A model generated the notes under the pieces. It was given only the letters and a program-made list of their open reading frames with translations. It made no database searches and was not told where the DNA came from. From Mesopusillimonas faecipullorum (lineage in GTDB: Bacteria > Pseudomonadota > Gammaproteobacteria > Burkholderiales > Burkholderiaceae_B): DNA of 64,000 nucleotides. The DNA is taken from positions 62,001 through 126,000 of the forward strand of contig NZ_JACDXW010000001.1 of assembly GCF_020539505.1 (NCBI RefSeq), given 5' to 3'. The position numbers and the translations under genes were made by a program. Below are positions 1 to 9,782 of this stretch, in pieces (position 1 is the first letter of the stretch; each line of letters opens with the position of its first letter).

Positions 1-198
1 AATCCTGCAGCGGCCAATACGCAAAACGTCATCTCGGTTCAGGCAGACCAACTGCCGGTCTACTGTCCCGCTCCCGGTACGCCCGTGTGGTCCTTACATC
101 CACGGGTTTACATTGACCTCGGCCCCACAGGCCAGGCCAGTTGCCCGTATTGCGGAGCCACTTATCACCTGAGCGGCCCCGCCCCCGCAGGGCACTAA
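1..198 (+). CDS. zf-CHCC zinc-finger domain protein (3' part only)
   Basis: Open from the window edge in frame 1 to a TAA at 196-198, about 65 residues, so the start is missing. The readable part holds the zf-CHCC signature: a first Cys in VYCPAPGTPVW, the block HPRVYIDL, then CPYCGATYHL. These Cys/His residues would bind one zinc ion. The family is short (60-75 residues) and is related to the NDUFS6 subunit of mitochondrial complex I; in bacteria its role is unclear. The tail is Pro/Gly/Ala-rich and nothing indicates membrane insertion. The next gene begins about 90 bp later on the same strand. The family call is firm; the function is not known. Confidence 0.85.
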   Translation, partial: NPAAANTQNVISVQADQLPVYCPAPGTPVWSLHPRVYIDLGPTGQASCPYCGATYHLSGPAPAGH

Positions 199-284
199 AG
201 ACCAGCTCACGCCATGCCGGGTGCACTACCGTCCCGGCATGCTCGCGCTGTGTACCCGCGCTCTCTGGTTAGCAGGCGTTTTCC

Positions 285-1376
285 GTGACTGCCACTTTCG
301 ACTCGTCCAACTGCGACACCCCCTTCTGGCTCCCTGGCAGCCATCTGCAGACACTGTATGGCGCGACGCTCGCTCGCTATCACGCCATCAAGTTTGTTCG
401 TGACCGGATAGAAACCTCCGACGGGGACTTCATTGACATAGATTGGGCAGGCCCCGGCTTGTTTCCGCATAAAAGCGCAGACAACACACAGCTGCGCGCT
501 GACGCCGAGTTGGCCAATACAGCTGCGCGCCGCTGGGCGCAACCCCAAGATTGGCTGAATCTTCCCACCGACCCTCAAACACAGGCGGTCGTGCTCTTTC
601 ACGGTCTCGAAGGCAGTAGCGCCAGCCATTACGCGCAAGCCATTACCCAGTACTTCCGGGCGCGGGGGTGGGTGGTGGCTGTCCCTCATCTGCGAGGCTG
701 CTCCGGTTTCACTAACCGAATGGCTCGCGCTTATCATTCGGGCGACACTGAAGACCTAAGCTTCATGTTGAAGTCCGTGGTGGCTCGTCTGCCTAGTGCG
801 CGCTGGCATGCCATAGGGGTGTCTTTGGGCGGCAATACCTTGCTGCGCTATCTGGGCACCACCAGCGCAAGTGAAATTCCACTGGTTGCGGCGGCCGGCG
901 TCTCTACGCCGCTAGACCTCGTCGCCTGCGGCAATCAACTTTCTGACAGTTTTGCCGGTAGGCAGCTATATGGCCGTTATTTTCTGGCCACCATGAAACG
1001 CAAGGTACTGGAAAAAGCCAAGCGTTTTCCGGGGCTGATAGATGTGCTGCGTTTTTCACACATCAAAACCTTGCGCGAATTCGACGACATTTATACTGCG
1101 CCGATGCATGGGTTTCGCAATGCGCTTGACTACTGGACCCGCGCGTCTAGCCTGCCGGTATTAAAAGACATCGCCATCCCCACGCTGGTGCTGAATGCCC
1201 GCAACGACCCTTTCGTGCCCGACGCCTCTTTGCCCGGCCCCCTCGATTGCTCCGGCGCCGTTTTGCTGCACCAGCCCGCCGATGGAGGCCACGTTGGCTT
1301 TGTTTCGGGCGGGTTCCCAGGCCATCTCAATTGGCTGCCCGGGCGCCTGGCCCGCTATTTCGAAACCTACCAATAA
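285..1376 (+). CDS. YheT-family alpha/beta hydrolase
   Basis: 363 residues from a GTG start, a usual length for the YheT/EMB8 family of alpha/beta-fold hydrolases. The N-terminal stretch FWLPGSHLQTLYGA is typical of the family. The oxyanion segment HGLEGSS lies near residues 106-112, the nucleophile elbow GVSLGG puts the catalytic Ser near 180, an acid sits in NARNDPFVP and the catalytic His in DGGHVGF close to the C-terminus, so the triad is complete. The physiological substrate is unknown; relatives act on short esters. There is no signal peptide, so it is probably cytoplasmic. It converges with the M48 protease gene, leaving a 15-bp gap. GTG is used because no in-frame ATG precedes the conserved N-terminal motif. 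Confidence 0.85.
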   Translation: MTATFDSSNCDTPFWLPGSHLQTLYGATLARYHAIKFVRDRIETSDGDFIDIDWAGPGLFPHKSADNTQLRADAELANTAARRWAQPQDWLNLPTDPQTQAVVLFHGLEGSSASHYAQAITQYFRARGWVVAVPHLRGCSGFTNRMARAYHSGDTEDLSFMLKSVVARLPSARWHAIGVSLGGNTLLRYLGTTSASEIPLVAAAGVSTPLDLVACGNQLSDSFAGRQLYGRYFLATMKRKVLEKAKRFPGLIDVLRFSHIKTLREFDDIYTAPMHGFRNALDYWTRASSLPVLKDIAIPTLVLNARNDPFVPDASLPGPLDCSGAVLLHQPADGGHVGFVSGGFPGHLNWLPGRLARYFETYQ

Positions 1377-1391
1377 AAACCCAAACAGCGC

Positions 1392-2909
1392 TTATCTGAA
1401 GCGCTCCAGCAAGGCGCGATTTGCCAGTACGGTTTCTTGCAAGCGCCGTATTTCCACATCAATCTGAGACTGTACGTAAAAGTCGGTGCTTAAGGCGCGA
1501 GCTTGTTTTAACTGCTCTATCGCCGCTGGCAACGCCCCTACTTGCTCGTAATATCGAGCCATCGCACGCCTAGCTTCTATGCCTTGGTTCAAACGCTCGT
1601 AGCTGCCAGCCTGTAGCTGATACAAACGCGCCTCACGAGGCCATTTTTTTATCGCGCTCTGCAAAAAGGTGAGGGCTTCGGTGTCCTGCCCTGCCGCCTG
1701 CAAGGCATCGACTCTAGACAAGGCAATACCCAAGTCTTGGGGCCAACGCTGCACAGCCTCTTGAGACAAACGCAAGGCACCGTCCCAACGTTTCTGCTTG
1801 ATACGTAAGGCCACGGCCAGATTGTGCACCGGCGCGATATCCGTGGTCGGCCATCCGGCCTGCTTCAGGTACTCTTCAGCCTGGGATAAATCGTTGCCTT
1901 GCAAGGCTGCGTACGCCAAGCCATACCATGCGGCCTCGGCACGCGGGCCGCCTAGCGTGGTCTCGCGTTTGAATTCGGCGACCACGTTGGCCGGCGGAGT
2001 CCCCGAACGCGCCTGCATAACACGCAACTTGGCGCGTATGTACCAGAACACATCGTCATTTCGAGCGCCCGACGAAGCCGCCTGGGAGCGAATACGATTT
2101 TCCATATCGGACATACGCTGTATGGAAAGTGGGTGAGTACTGGCGTAGGCACCGCCTCCGGTACCTTCGTTCAACCTTGAGGCGTTCATCAAGCGCCCAA
2201 AGGTTTTGACCATGCCTTGAGGGTCAAAACCGGCACGTCGCATCATGTCCAGGCCGACGCGGTCGGCCTCTTGTTCGGCCTGCCTGGAGAACCCCAGTTG
2301 TTGATCTATGGCCGCCGCCTGACCAAATGCCGCCACGCCCATGGCCAAATCTCCTCCACCGGCCAGCCCGGCAATCAAGGCAGCCGCCATCGATGCCATC
2401 AGCAAGTGCCCTGATCGCTCTTGCTGGGTCATGCCGCGAGCCACGTGTCGTTGCAACACGTGCCCGATCTCGTGAGCCACCACACCCGCCACTTCGGATT
2501 CGCTCTCGGACGACACGACCAAGCCACTATTGATGCCTATATAGCCACCCGGTAGCGCGAATGCATTGATTTGCGGATCGCGCACGGCAAACACGGTGAT
2601 CTCTTGCCCCGCACCTGTGGCTGCGGAGGTCGCCAAACTGTGCCCGAGCTGAGTCAGATACTGATTGATTTCCGGGTCGGCAACATAGGTGGGATCGCGC
2701 CGGCCTTGCTCCATGATGGCTTCGCCTAGCGTGCGCTCAAGCGCAGGCGAGAGATCGGCAGCCGAGGCCGCACCTAGATTCGGCAGGCCCGACGGCTGAG
2801 CCTGCAAAGGCGTAACCGCAAAGCTGCATGCCATACCGACAGCCAGAGGCCCAAACAATGTTTTTCTAAGAAAACCGGCTTTGAAAAAACGCATCATGGC
2901 AAACGACAT
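1392..2909 (-). CDS. Periplasmic M48 metalloprotease with TPR repeats (BepA/YfgC-like)
   Basis: About 505 residues. A secretion signal (positive N-terminus, hydrophobic core, cleavage near LQAQ) is followed by a peptidase M48 domain with the zinc motif HEIGH and a downstream EQEADRVGLDMM supplying the third ligand. The C-terminal 230 residues are helical TPR-type repeats. This order matches BepA/YfgC, which degrades or helps assemble outer-membrane proteins such as LptD in the periplasm. I place the start at the ATG at 2909 because the signal peptide begins there. An in-frame ATG at 2957 would add 16 residues and put the start only 4 nt from the end of the upstream gene, which would suggest translational coupling. 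The family is firm; equivalence to BepA is inferred. Confidence 0.85.
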   Translation of the reverse strand: MSFAMMRFFKAGFLRKTLFGPLAVGMACSFAVTPLQAQPSGLPNLGAASAADLSPALERTLGEAIMEQGRRDPTYVADPEINQYLTQLGHSLATSAATGAGQEITVFAVRDPQINAFALPGGYIGINSGLVVSSESESEVAGVVAHEIGHVLQRHVARGMTQQERSGHLLMASMAAALIAGLAGGGDLAMGVAAFGQAAAIDQQLGFSRQAEQEADRVGLDMMRRAGFDPQGMVKTFGRLMNASRLNEGTGGGAYASTHPLSIQRMSDMENRIRSQAASSGARNDDVFWYIRAKLRVMQARSGTPPANVVAEFKRETTLGGPRAEAAWYGLAYAALQGNDLSQAEEYLKQAGWPTTDIAPVHNLAVALRIKQKRWDGALRLSQEAVQRWPQDLGIALSRVDALQAAGQDTEALTFLQSAIKKWPREARLYQLQAGSYERLNQGIEARRAMARYYEQVGALPAAIEQLKQARALSTDFYVQSQIDVEIRRLQETVLANRALLERFR

Positions 2910-2961
2910 CAATGGTTCAAACCTTGTTCTGACCACGCGCGGCGAACATGGTTGCATTTAT

Positions 2962-3825
2962 CTAGGCGGGCGCAACGGGGCGTCTGCGACGCTCCCGCCT
3001 TTTCTCGGGCAGCCTCCCCTTGCTGGAAAGCCGCATCAGCGTGCCCAAAGCATACAGCAGACCAAATACTTCGATGAAGCCCGCCAACACCCACATGGTC
3101 AGGCCGCCTATGACCTGATCCTGAACTGCCGTCATGCCCGGAATGGCACGTCCGCAAAGGTCGAACACAGGGTAGATATCGCGCTCGGTAAAAGTAATGA
3201 TCGCTCCGACAAGCATTTGAGGCACGGTCGTAATGATGGGCGAGAACACCCTGCCCCCTGGCGACATGGCGGCAGGCGGACTGGGCCGACGGTCAAGAAT
3301 CAGATTCCAGTACATGAAGCCGCTGATTACCACCGACCAGTTCATGATGCGGTACAGACGCCAGTCGAGCATGGAATAAAACTGTACTGTCGGATCCATC
3401 CAGATCAGTACCAGGAATACAAACAGAAACGGCACCCAATACTTATTTGTCAGCAAGGCATGTACTACCCGCCCAGGTCGGCTGGGCATGAAACGGCGTA
3501 GCCAGCGCCTGACCTCCGTGGGCAAGCCCGAACGCATGACGGATCCGGGATACGCCAACATAACCAGCAAAGGCCCCAGGTGATGCAGGACGACATGCTG
3601 CAAGCGGTGGGCGAAGAAGAGTCGCTCGGCGTAGTAATCCACCCGGGTGTGCAAGGACAGGTAAAGCATCACCATACCGACCCAGAACAGCCATTGCCTG
3701 AGCATCGAGACATGGCGCGCACGAGTGCCTTGAATGAACAGCCAACTGGCAGCGATAAAAGCCAGCACCAAGGTAGGCGAAAACTCCCAGGGCACCAACC
3801 AATCGAGTATTTCTTGCACCGTCAT
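2962..3825 (-). CDS. CtaG-like cytochrome c oxidase assembly membrane protein (caa3_CtaG family)
   Basis: 287 residues from the ATG at 3825, preceded by a good ribosome-binding site (GGAG, 5 nt away). Six or seven hydrophobic helices and the conserved HRLQHVVLHHLGPLL block identify the caa3_CtaG family (PF09678), inner-membrane proteins needed for maturation of haem-copper oxidases in Gram-positive bacteria and likely for copper delivery in Proteobacteria. The C-terminus is a cluster of Arg/Lys (RRERRRRP), consistent with a cytoplasmic tail. The gene lies 7 nt downstream of the TM2-like gene and directly upstream of the M48 protease, so the three probably form one minus-strand operon. It should not be confused with the unrelated Cox11/CtaG copper chaperone. 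Confidence 0.8.
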   Translation of the reverse strand: MTVQEILDWLVPWEFSPTLVLAFIAASWLFIQGTRARHVSMLRQWLFWVGMVMLYLSLHTRVDYYAERLFFAHRLQHVVLHHLGPLLVMLAYPGSVMRSGLPTEVRRWLRRFMPSRPGRVVHALLTNKYWVPFLFVFLVLIWMDPTVQFYSMLDWRLYRIMNWSVVISGFMYWNLILDRRPSPPAAMSPGGRVFSPIITTVPQMLVGAIITFTERDIYPVFDLCGRAIPGMTAVQDQVIGGLTMWVLAGFIEVFGLLYALGTLMRLSSKGRLPEKRRERRRRPVAPA

Positions 3826-3832
3826 TTCTCCG

Positions 3833-4288
3833 TTACAGCACGTAGTCGTCCAGCCAACCCAAGGCTTTGTAGACATGCAATACAGTCAAGGCCAGCATGA
3901 ACAGCAAAGCCGAACTGCCCACCATTGTGCTGAATATGGCGATCAATACAGGGGCCCAACCCGTGCGAGTCTGCTGCCCGGAGCCCGGGTTGTAGCGAGC
4001 GTCGAACCACTCGTCGGTTTTCAATGCAAACACCAAAGACTCGATAAAGCCCGCGGTAATCGGCACCGCCAACAGAAAAAAGGCGGGAGTATCCCACCAG
4101 ACCGGCGACAGGGCAGCCCAAACAATGAGTAAAAACGAGGCCAAGGTGGCCAACCAAGCGTAGGGGCGGCCCACATACCACCAGTGGGCGTGAACTACGC
4201 CCAGCAATGCCGCCAGCAGGGCTACAATAACCTTGCTGCGATGGCGCCGCCCCTGGGAGGACCCTGTTTGGCGGTGTTGCTCGTTCAT
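3833..4288 (-). CDS. Small TM2-like inner-membrane protein of unknown function
   Basis: 151 residues from the ATG at 4288 (a longer frame reaches 4327 but lacks support). A basic N-terminus (QGRRHRSK) leads into hydrophobic segments; the first, AALLGVVHAHWWYVGRPYAW, resembles the TM2 domain, two helices joined by a short loop, though the usual acidic residue is not obvious. A stretch with conserved-looking charged residues (KTDEWFDARYNPG) lies between later helices. Function is unknown. It heads the probable operon with the CtaG-like gene, 7 nt away, and is divergent from the UbiH-like gene across about 180 bp. The TM2 assignment is tentative; its membrane nature is clear. Confidence 0.65.
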   Translation of the reverse strand: MNEQHRQTGSSQGRRHRSKVIVALLAALLGVVHAHWWYVGRPYAWLATLASFLLIVWAALSPVWWDTPAFFLLAVPITAGFIESLVFALKTDEWFDARYNPGSGQQTRTGWAPVLIAIFSTMVGSSALLFMLALTVLHVYKALGWLDDYVL

Positions 4289-4465
4289 GCCACTAAACCT
4301 CTGCGCATCTCGCGTTAGACAAAACACTTATTGTAGTCTTGCCACCCGGGCAACCACCCTAGCTTGTTTACCTTGTTGTCACTCCAAGGAAAAAGAGCTG
4401 CATCAGACGTGACTAAGCGCATTGCTTGCACGCCTCTTTTTACCAATACATCGAAACGGCCGGCC

Positions 4466-5593
4466 ATGAGCTCACCCGAAACCGATATTGTCATCACTGG
4501 CGCCGGCCCCGCGGGCTGCGTCATGGCCTTACAGCTGGCGGTCCATGCTCCCGACCCGGCGCGCATCGTGTTGCGTGGCTCATTCGAAGAGACAGTCCCT
4601 CTCAAGGGCCCGGCAGTGCGTACCTTGGCCCTCAACCAAGGCAGTTGTGCCCTTCTAGAGGGCCTGCCCACAGGCTTGGCCCCAGGCGCCGATATCCATG
4701 TCGTTCACGTTTCCCAGCGCAATCGCTTGGGCCGCACGCTAATCGAAAGCGACGCGCTGGATGTACCTCGGTTAGGGCGAGTGGTGGCTTACGCCGAGCT
4801 GCTTGAGTTTTTACGCAAAGCCGTCAAGCAAAGCGGTATTACCCTGCAAGAGCGGGCGCATATCCAAGAATCCTCTACACAACAAATAGAGGCTGCTCAC
4901 GCCTTACATATCGTGTCTGATGGCTTGCGTCCCAGCCATCTCAGTCGGGAATACGATCAGCACGGTGTGCTGGCGGTAGTCCGTGCCACGCGCTCGCGCG
5001 CCCACTGGGCCTTCGAGCGCTTCACTCGCGAAGGCCCCCTGGCACTGCTGCCCCACCCTGATGGCTCAGAACTATACAGCTTGGTGTGGTGCTGCCCGCC
5101 CCAACAGGCACAGGCAAGACATGATGCCGAACCCTCGGTTTTCAATGCCGACCTGCAGGCTCAGTTCGGCGACCGGCTTGGACGCCTGGAGTTGGTAAGC
5201 CAGCGTATGGTGGCCCCCCTTTCGCTGCATCTGGGGCCGCAATGGGTAGGCGGGCGCCGCATTGTCATTGGCAATGCGGCCCAAACCTTGCATCCCGTCG
5301 CCGGCCAGGGCTTGAACCTGGCGCTACGCGACGTAGCACAGCTGGCCCAGGCCTTGCGCCCTTGGTTACACCAGCCCTATAGCGATCCCACCGCTTATTT
5401 GGCTGAGTACCAAAAAGGGCGCCAGGCAGACCGCTGGCTAACGGTGGGTATTACCGACTTCCTGCCCCGAATTTTCACTACGGCGCAACCCTTAATCGAA
5501 CACGCTTGCGGCTTGGGACTGCTAGGCATGGATCTTGCCGGCAGTTTGCGCGCCCCCCTTTCGCGACACCTGTTACAAGGCTTGCGGGGTTGA
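4466..5593 (+). CDS. UbiH/UbiF/VisC-family FAD-dependent monooxygenase
   Basis: 375 residues from the ATG at 4466. The N-terminal Rossmann motif ITGAGPAG binds the ADP part of FAD, and the C-terminal block GNAAQTLHPVAGQGLNLALR is the second FAD-binding signature of class A flavin hydroxylases in the UbiH/UbiF/VisC group. These enzymes add hydroxyl groups to the ubiquinone ring at the inner face of the cytoplasmic membrane. Which ring position this paralogue modifies cannot be read from the sequence. The longer frame from 4364 has an unrelated 34-residue extension and is not used. It precedes dusB by 38 bp on the same strand. Confidence 0.85.
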   Translation: MSSPETDIVITGAGPAGCVMALQLAVHAPDPARIVLRGSFEETVPLKGPAVRTLALNQGSCALLEGLPTGLAPGADIHVVHVSQRNRLGRTLIESDALDVPRLGRVVAYAELLEFLRKAVKQSGITLQERAHIQESSTQQIEAAHALHIVSDGLRPSHLSREYDQHGVLAVVRATRSRAHWAFERFTREGPLALLPHPDGSELYSLVWCCPPQQAQARHDAEPSVFNADLQAQFGDRLGRLELVSQRMVAPLSLHLGPQWVGGRRIVIGNAAQTLHPVAGQGLNLALRDVAQLAQALRPWLHQPYSDPTAYLAEYQKGRQADRWLTVGITDFLPRIFTTAQPLIEHACGLGLLGMDLAGSLRAPLSRHLLQGLRG

Positions 5594-5631
5594 GCAAAGT
5601 TCAAGGCTTTCTTAAGGGTTAAAATCATCCT

Positions 5632-6651
5632 ATGCGCATCGGACAATGGCAGTTTCCCAACCCTGTTTTCGTTGCCCCCATGGCTGGCGTCACCGACCGC
5701 CCTTTTAGGCGTCTGTGCAAAAAACTGGGGGCAGGCCATGCCATATCCGAAATGGCCGCAAGCAACCCCAAGCTATGGCATAGCGTCAAGTCTTCCCGAA
5801 GGTTGGATCATCGCGGCGAAACTGACCCCATCACGGTACAACTGGCCGGTTCAGACCCCGCCATGATGGCTGAAGCGGCGCGCTTCAATATAGAAAAAGG
5901 CGCCCGCATCATCGACATCAATATGGGGTGCCCTGTCAAAAAGGTTTGCAATGTCGCTTCCGGCTCGGCTTTACTGCGCGACGAGGCCTTGATTGGCCGC
6001 ATTCTCGACAGCGTCGTAAAAGCCTGCCAGCCTTTTGGCGTGCCCGTCACGCTTAAAACGCGTACAGGCTGGGATCGCAGCTCTCGTAATGCCTTGCGCA
6101 TCGCTCACTTGGCACAGGAAACCGGCATTGCAGCCTTGGCTTTACATGGGCGCACACGTGCCGATATGTACGAGGGGCAAGCCGAATACGACACCATGCG
6201 CGAGGTTCGCCAGCATTTGTCGATTCCCCTGATAGCCAATGGCGACATCGACAGCCCCGAGAAGGCGCGCTTCGTTTTAGAATACACAGGTGCGGACGCC
6301 GTGATGATAGGACGAGCCGCGCAGGGGCGCCCCTGGATTTTCCGCGAGATCACCCATTACCTCGACACCGGAAGCCATTTACCGCCCCCTAGCTATGCTG
6401 AATTACGCGCATGCCTGCTTGAACACCTAGACGACCACTATGGTTTTTATGGTGAATTTACAGGCGTGCGTTCGGCGCGCAAGCATATAGGCTGGTATTT
6501 TGCCGATCAGCCCGATGCGCAATCGCTTTTGCAGCAAGTCAATCAATCTCTTACGACGACCGAACAGATTCAGGCCCTTGAAGCCTGGTTCGCCCGCCAC
6601 CCTGCCGATGCGCAATTGGGGCAGACCACGCCAGCGACCTTAGCTGCCTGA
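5632..6651 (+). CDS. dusB: tRNA-dihydrouridine synthase B
   Basis: 339 residues. The N-terminal VAPMAGVTDRPFR is the FMN-binding signature of Dus enzymes, ININMGCPVKKV holds the catalytic-region Cys loop, and GRAAQGRPW is the C-terminal phosphate-binding part of the TIM barrel. The enzyme reduces uridine in the tRNA D-loop to dihydrouridine, using FMN and NADPH. It lies directly upstream of fis, the same dusB-fis pair as in Escherichia coli, which supports the B subtype over DusA or DusC. The ATG at 5632 follows the UbiH-like gene by 38 bp. Confidence 0.95.
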   Translation: MRIGQWQFPNPVFVAPMAGVTDRPFRRLCKKLGAGHAISEMAASNPKLWHSVKSSRRLDHRGETDPITVQLAGSDPAMMAEAARFNIEKGARIIDINMGCPVKKVCNVASGSALLRDEALIGRILDSVVKACQPFGVPVTLKTRTGWDRSSRNALRIAHLAQETGIAALALHGRTRADMYEGQAEYDTMREVRQHLSIPLIANGDIDSPEKARFVLEYTGADAVMIGRAAQGRPWIFREITHYLDTGSHLPPPSYAELRACLLEHLDDHYGFYGEFTGVRSARKHIGWYFADQPDAQSLLQQVNQSLTTTEQIQALEAWFARHPADAQLGQTTPATLAA

Positions 6652-6681
6652 TTCTTCATCCCGTTTTTCTGTTTGCTTATC

Positions 6682-6924
6682 ATGAACATCAATACTCCCT
6701 TGGAACAATGTGTGCGCGAAAACCTGGCTCGCTACCTCGAAGACTTAGGCGACGCTGAGCCGCGCGACATGCTTTCCATGGTTGTGCGTTGCGTCGAGCG
6801 GCCCGTTCTATTGGTTGCCCTGGAAAAATCCCAAGGTAACCAATCGCACGCTGCCACCATGCTAGGCATTACGCGCAGCACCTTGCGCAAGAAAATGCAG
6901 CAATACCAGATTGAACTGGGCTAA
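6682..6924 (+). CDS. fis: Nucleoid protein and DNA-binding regulator Fis
   Basis: 80 residues from the ATG at 6682; a TTG three codons earlier is an unlikely start. The C-terminal half, with [20 protein letters not shown], is the Fis helix-turn-helix, and the N-terminal half forms the dimerisation helices. Fis bends DNA and stimulates rRNA and tRNA promoters and site-specific recombination during fast growth. It follows dusB by 30 bp and is surely in the same operon; purH begins 62 bp downstream. The length is slightly below the 98 residues of the enterobacterial protein, as is usual in Betaproteobacteria. Confidence 0.95.
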   Translation: MNINTPLEQCVRENLARYLEDLGDAEPRDMLSMVVRCVERPVLLVALEKSQGNQSHAATMLGITRSTLRKKMQQYQIELG

Positions 6925-6986
6925 GGTCGGCCAGACTTCGTCTGCCTTGGCGCCACACACCGTTTTCCTACTTTTCTTATTTTTTC

Positions 6987-8582
6987 ATGACTATTCAAAC
7001 CGCCCTGCTTTCGGTTTCAGATAAAACCGGCATTGTTGATTTTGCCCAGGCGCTCGCCCAGCGCGGCGTACGTCTGCTCTCTACCGGCGGCACCGCCAAG
7101 CTGCTTGCAGAGGCCGGGCTGGCTGTCACCGAGGTCGCCACGCATACGGGCTCACCCGAAATTCTGGATGGCCGCGTCAAAACCCTGCATCCCAAAATTC
7201 ACGGCGGCCTGCTGGCTCGACGCGACGACCCAGCGCATATGAACACCCTGGCCGAGCACGGCATAGATCGCATCGACCTGCTCGTCGTCAATCTTTACCC
7301 TTTCCGGGAAACGATAGCCAAACCCGGCTGCACGTTTGCCGACGCCATAGAAAACATCGATATCGGCGGGCCTGCCATGCTGCGCGCATCGGCTAAAAAC
7401 CACGGCACCGAACAAGGCGGCGTTACCGTCGTCATTGATCCAGCTGACTACACCCGTGTCTTGGCCGCCATGGACAGCCCCAGCAAGGGCCCCGGCTATG
7501 GCTTGCGCCTGGAGCTCGCTACCAAAGCTTTTGCTCATACAGCTTCTTATGACGGCGCCGTGTCGGCCTATCTCAGCAGCCTGGCCCAAGCCGAGCCGGA
7601 ACAAAACGCCACGCCGGAGCGCAATGAATGGCCAGCTACGCTGACGCTGCAAATTGCGCGTGCCGACGTACTTCGCTACGGAGAAAATCCGCATCAAAGC
7701 GCGGCCTTCTATGTCGACCCCAGCTGCGCCCCTGGCCTGCTTGGCAAGTTCGTGCAGTATCAAGGCAAAGAACTTTCGTACAACAACATTGCCGACGCCG
7801 ATGCGGCATGGGAATGCGTGCGTAGCTTCAATAGCTGCGCTTGCGTAATCGTCAAGCATGCCAACCCATGCGGCGTGGCGCTTGGCGACACGCCAGAACA
7901 GGCTTATCAAAAAGCCTTCAAGACCGACCCCACCTCCGCTTTTGGCGGCATCATCGCTTTCAACCAAGCTGTAGACGAAAACACGGCCCGCGCCATCACT
8001 TCGCAACAGTTCATGGAAGTCCTGCTGGCGCCCGCCTTCTCGCCCGAGGCTCTGGCCGTGCTGGCCGAAAAGAAAAACGTGCGCGTATTGCAGGTATCCA
8101 CCGGTAACGGCCAGAACGACTTTGACGTTAAGCGCGTAGGCGGCGGATGGTTGGTACAGTCGCCCGACGTCCACGACATCACGCTCGATCAGCTGCGCGT
8201 TGTCACCCGCAAGGTGCCCACCGAAGCACAGATGCAAGACCTGCTCTTTGCCTGGAAGGTCGCCAAGTTTGTGAAATCAAACGCCATCGTTTTCACCGCA
8301 GACAAGATGACGATAGGCGTCGGTGCCGGTCAGATGAGCCGCATCGACTCCGCACGCATTGCATCCATCAAGGCTGCCAATGCTGGCCTGAGCATGGCGG
8401 GCACGGCTGTCGCATCAGATGCCTTCTTCCCCTTCCGCGACGGCCTCGATGTAGTGGCCGAAGCCGGCGCCAGCTGCGTCATTCAGCCCGGCGGTAGCGT
8501 GCGGGACGACGAAGTCATCGCAGCCGCAGACGAGCGCGGCATCGCCATGGTGCTGACAGGCGTCAGGCATTTCCGCCACTAA
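6987..8582 (+). CDS. purH: Bifunctional AICAR formyltransferase / IMP cyclohydrolase
   Basis: 531 residues. The N-terminal MGS-like domain ([35 protein letters not shown]) is the IMP cyclohydrolase half, and the C-terminal two thirds ([39 protein letters not shown]) is the AICAR transformylase half. The enzyme catalyses the last two steps of purine synthesis in the cytosol, using 10-formyl-tetrahydrofolate. Its stop codon overlaps the ruvC start by one base (TAATG), so the two are translationally linked, and ruvA and ruvB follow. Length and motifs are normal. Confidence 0.97.
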   Translation: MTIQTALLSVSDKTGIVDFAQALAQRGVRLLSTGGTAKLLAEAGLAVTEVATHTGSPEILDGRVKTLHPKIHGGLLARRDDPAHMNTLAEHGIDRIDLLVVNLYPFRETIAKPGCTFADAIENIDIGGPAMLRASAKNHGTEQGGVTVVIDPADYTRVLAAMDSPSKGPGYGLRLELATKAFAHTASYDGAVSAYLSSLAQAEPEQNATPERNEWPATLTLQIARADVLRYGENPHQSAAFYVDPSCAPGLLGKFVQYQGKELSYNNIADADAAWECVRSFNSCACVIVKHANPCGVALGDTPEQAYQKAFKTDPTSAFGGIIAFNQAVDENTARAITSQQFMEVLLAPAFSPEALAVLAEKKNVRVLQVSTGNGQNDFDVKRVGGGWLVQSPDVHDITLDQLRVVTRKVPTEAQMQDLLFAWKVAKFVKSNAIVFTADKMTIGVGAGQMSRIDSARIASIKAANAGLSMAGTAVASDAFFPFRDGLDVVAEAGASCVIQPGGSVRDDEVIAAADERGIAMVLTGVRHFRH

Positions 8583-9124
8583 TGCGCATCCTGGGCATAG
8601 ACCCCGGCCTGCGGCGCACGGGCTTTGGTGTCATTGATGCTCAGGGCGCCGCGCTGCGCTACGTCGCCAGCGGCACCATCGTGGTGCCGTCCGACTTGCC
8701 TTTAGCGCAGCGCCTGCTGACCATACACGAGCACATTCTCGAGGTGATCCAGGCGCACACGCCCACGGTTGCCGCCATCGAGAAAGTGTTCGTTAACGTC
8801 AATGCCTCTTCTACCCTTTTGCTGGGGCAGGCCCGTGGCGCAGCCTTGTGCGCACTGGCGGGTGGCAAAATGCCGGTGCACGAGTACACTGCTTTGCAAA
8901 TCAAGAAATCGGTTGTGGGCAGCGGTCACGCCGATAAACAACAAGTGCAGATAATGGTGCGCCATCTGCTCACTTTAAATGGTCTACCCGCAGCGGACTC
9001 TGCCGATGCTCTGGCCTGTGCCATCTGTCACGCGCACGTGGGGCCTTTGGCCGAACGACTAGGCGCTGGCCAAACGGCGGCCACAGGCATGCAGTTGCGC
9101 GGCGGACGATTCATACGCAAGTAA
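8582..9124 (+). CDS. ruvC: Holliday junction resolvase RuvC
   Basis: 180 residues. The RNase H-like fold is visible: Asp7 in [16 protein letters not shown], a catalytic Glu in AAIEKVF and the C-terminal Asp residues in [15 protein letters not shown]. RuvC dimers cut Holliday junctions symmetrically after branch migration by RuvAB. The ATG overlaps the purH stop by one base. ruvA starts 12 bp after the stop, giving a compact purH-ruvC-ruvA-ruvB run. The C-terminal tail after residue 160 is variable in the family. Confidence 0.97.
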   Translation: MRILGIDPGLRRTGFGVIDAQGAALRYVASGTIVVPSDLPLAQRLLTIHEHILEVIQAHTPTVAAIEKVFVNVNASSTLLLGQARGAALCALAGGKMPVHEYTALQIKKSVVGSGHADKQQVQIMVRHLLTLNGLPAADSADALACAICHAHVGPLAERLGAGQTAATGMQLRGGRFIRK

Positions 9125-9136
9125 TAGGAATTCCTC

Positions 9137-9712
9137 ATGATCGGACGTCTGACCGGCACATTGCTGGAAAAACACCCTCCCACGATATGTCTGGACGTTC
9201 AAGGCGTCGGCTACGAAATCGACGTGCCCATGAGCACCTTGTACGATCTGCCTGATTTGGGTGCACGAGTCACCTTGTTTACGCATCTTGCGGTACGGGA
9301 AGATGCGCATGTGCTGTATGGCTTTCTGCGTGCCGAAGAACGCAATGTGTTCCGTGCCCTCATCAAAGTTACTGGCATAGGTGCGCGTACCGCCTTGGCC
9401 GTGCTTTCGGGCATGTCGGTTCAAGAGCTCGCCAGCGCCATCACTCGCCAGGAAACCGCTTTGCTGATGCGCGTGCCGGGTATAGGCAAGAAGACCGCGG
9501 AACGCCTATTGCTTGAGCTGCGCGGTAAGCTGGGTGCCGATATCGGCGCAGCGCCAGGCAGTGTGCCCAGCGGGCGTGAAGACATTATCAATGCGCTACT
9601 TGCCTTGGGCTACTCTAGCGCTGAAACTCAGGCAGCGCTTAAGGCATTGCCCGAGGGCGTGGAGATCTCGGAGGGCATACGCCTGGCTTTACAGTCTCTG
9701 TCGCGTCATTAG
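9137..9712 (+). CDS. ruvA: Holliday junction branch-migration protein RuvA
   Basis: 191 residues. The N-terminal OB-fold ([19 protein letters not shown]), two helix-hairpin-helix motifs in the centre ([15 protein letters not shown] and [16 protein letters not shown]) and the C-terminal RuvB-binding domain ([16 protein letters not shown]) are all present. RuvA tetramers hold the four-way junction in a square-planar form and load RuvB rings. It lies between ruvC (12 bp) and ruvB (70 bp) and is complete. Confidence 0.97.
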   Translation: MIGRLTGTLLEKHPPTICLDVQGVGYEIDVPMSTLYDLPDLGARVTLFTHLAVREDAHVLYGFLRAEERNVFRALIKVTGIGARTALAVLSGMSVQELASAITRQETALLMRVPGIGKKTAERLLLELRGKLGADIGAAPGSVPSGREDIINALLALGYSSAETQAALKALPEGVEISEGIRLALQSLSRH

Positions 9713-9782
9713 GCAAAAGCGCCCTGTCACAATGCCTTGCCCCTGATGTACCATTTCAGCCAGTCTACGTCCGACCCCAGCC

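Noticed and set aside
7152-8237. A 361-codon open frame on the minus strand opposite purH
   Set aside because: Shadow of purH; no conserved motif.
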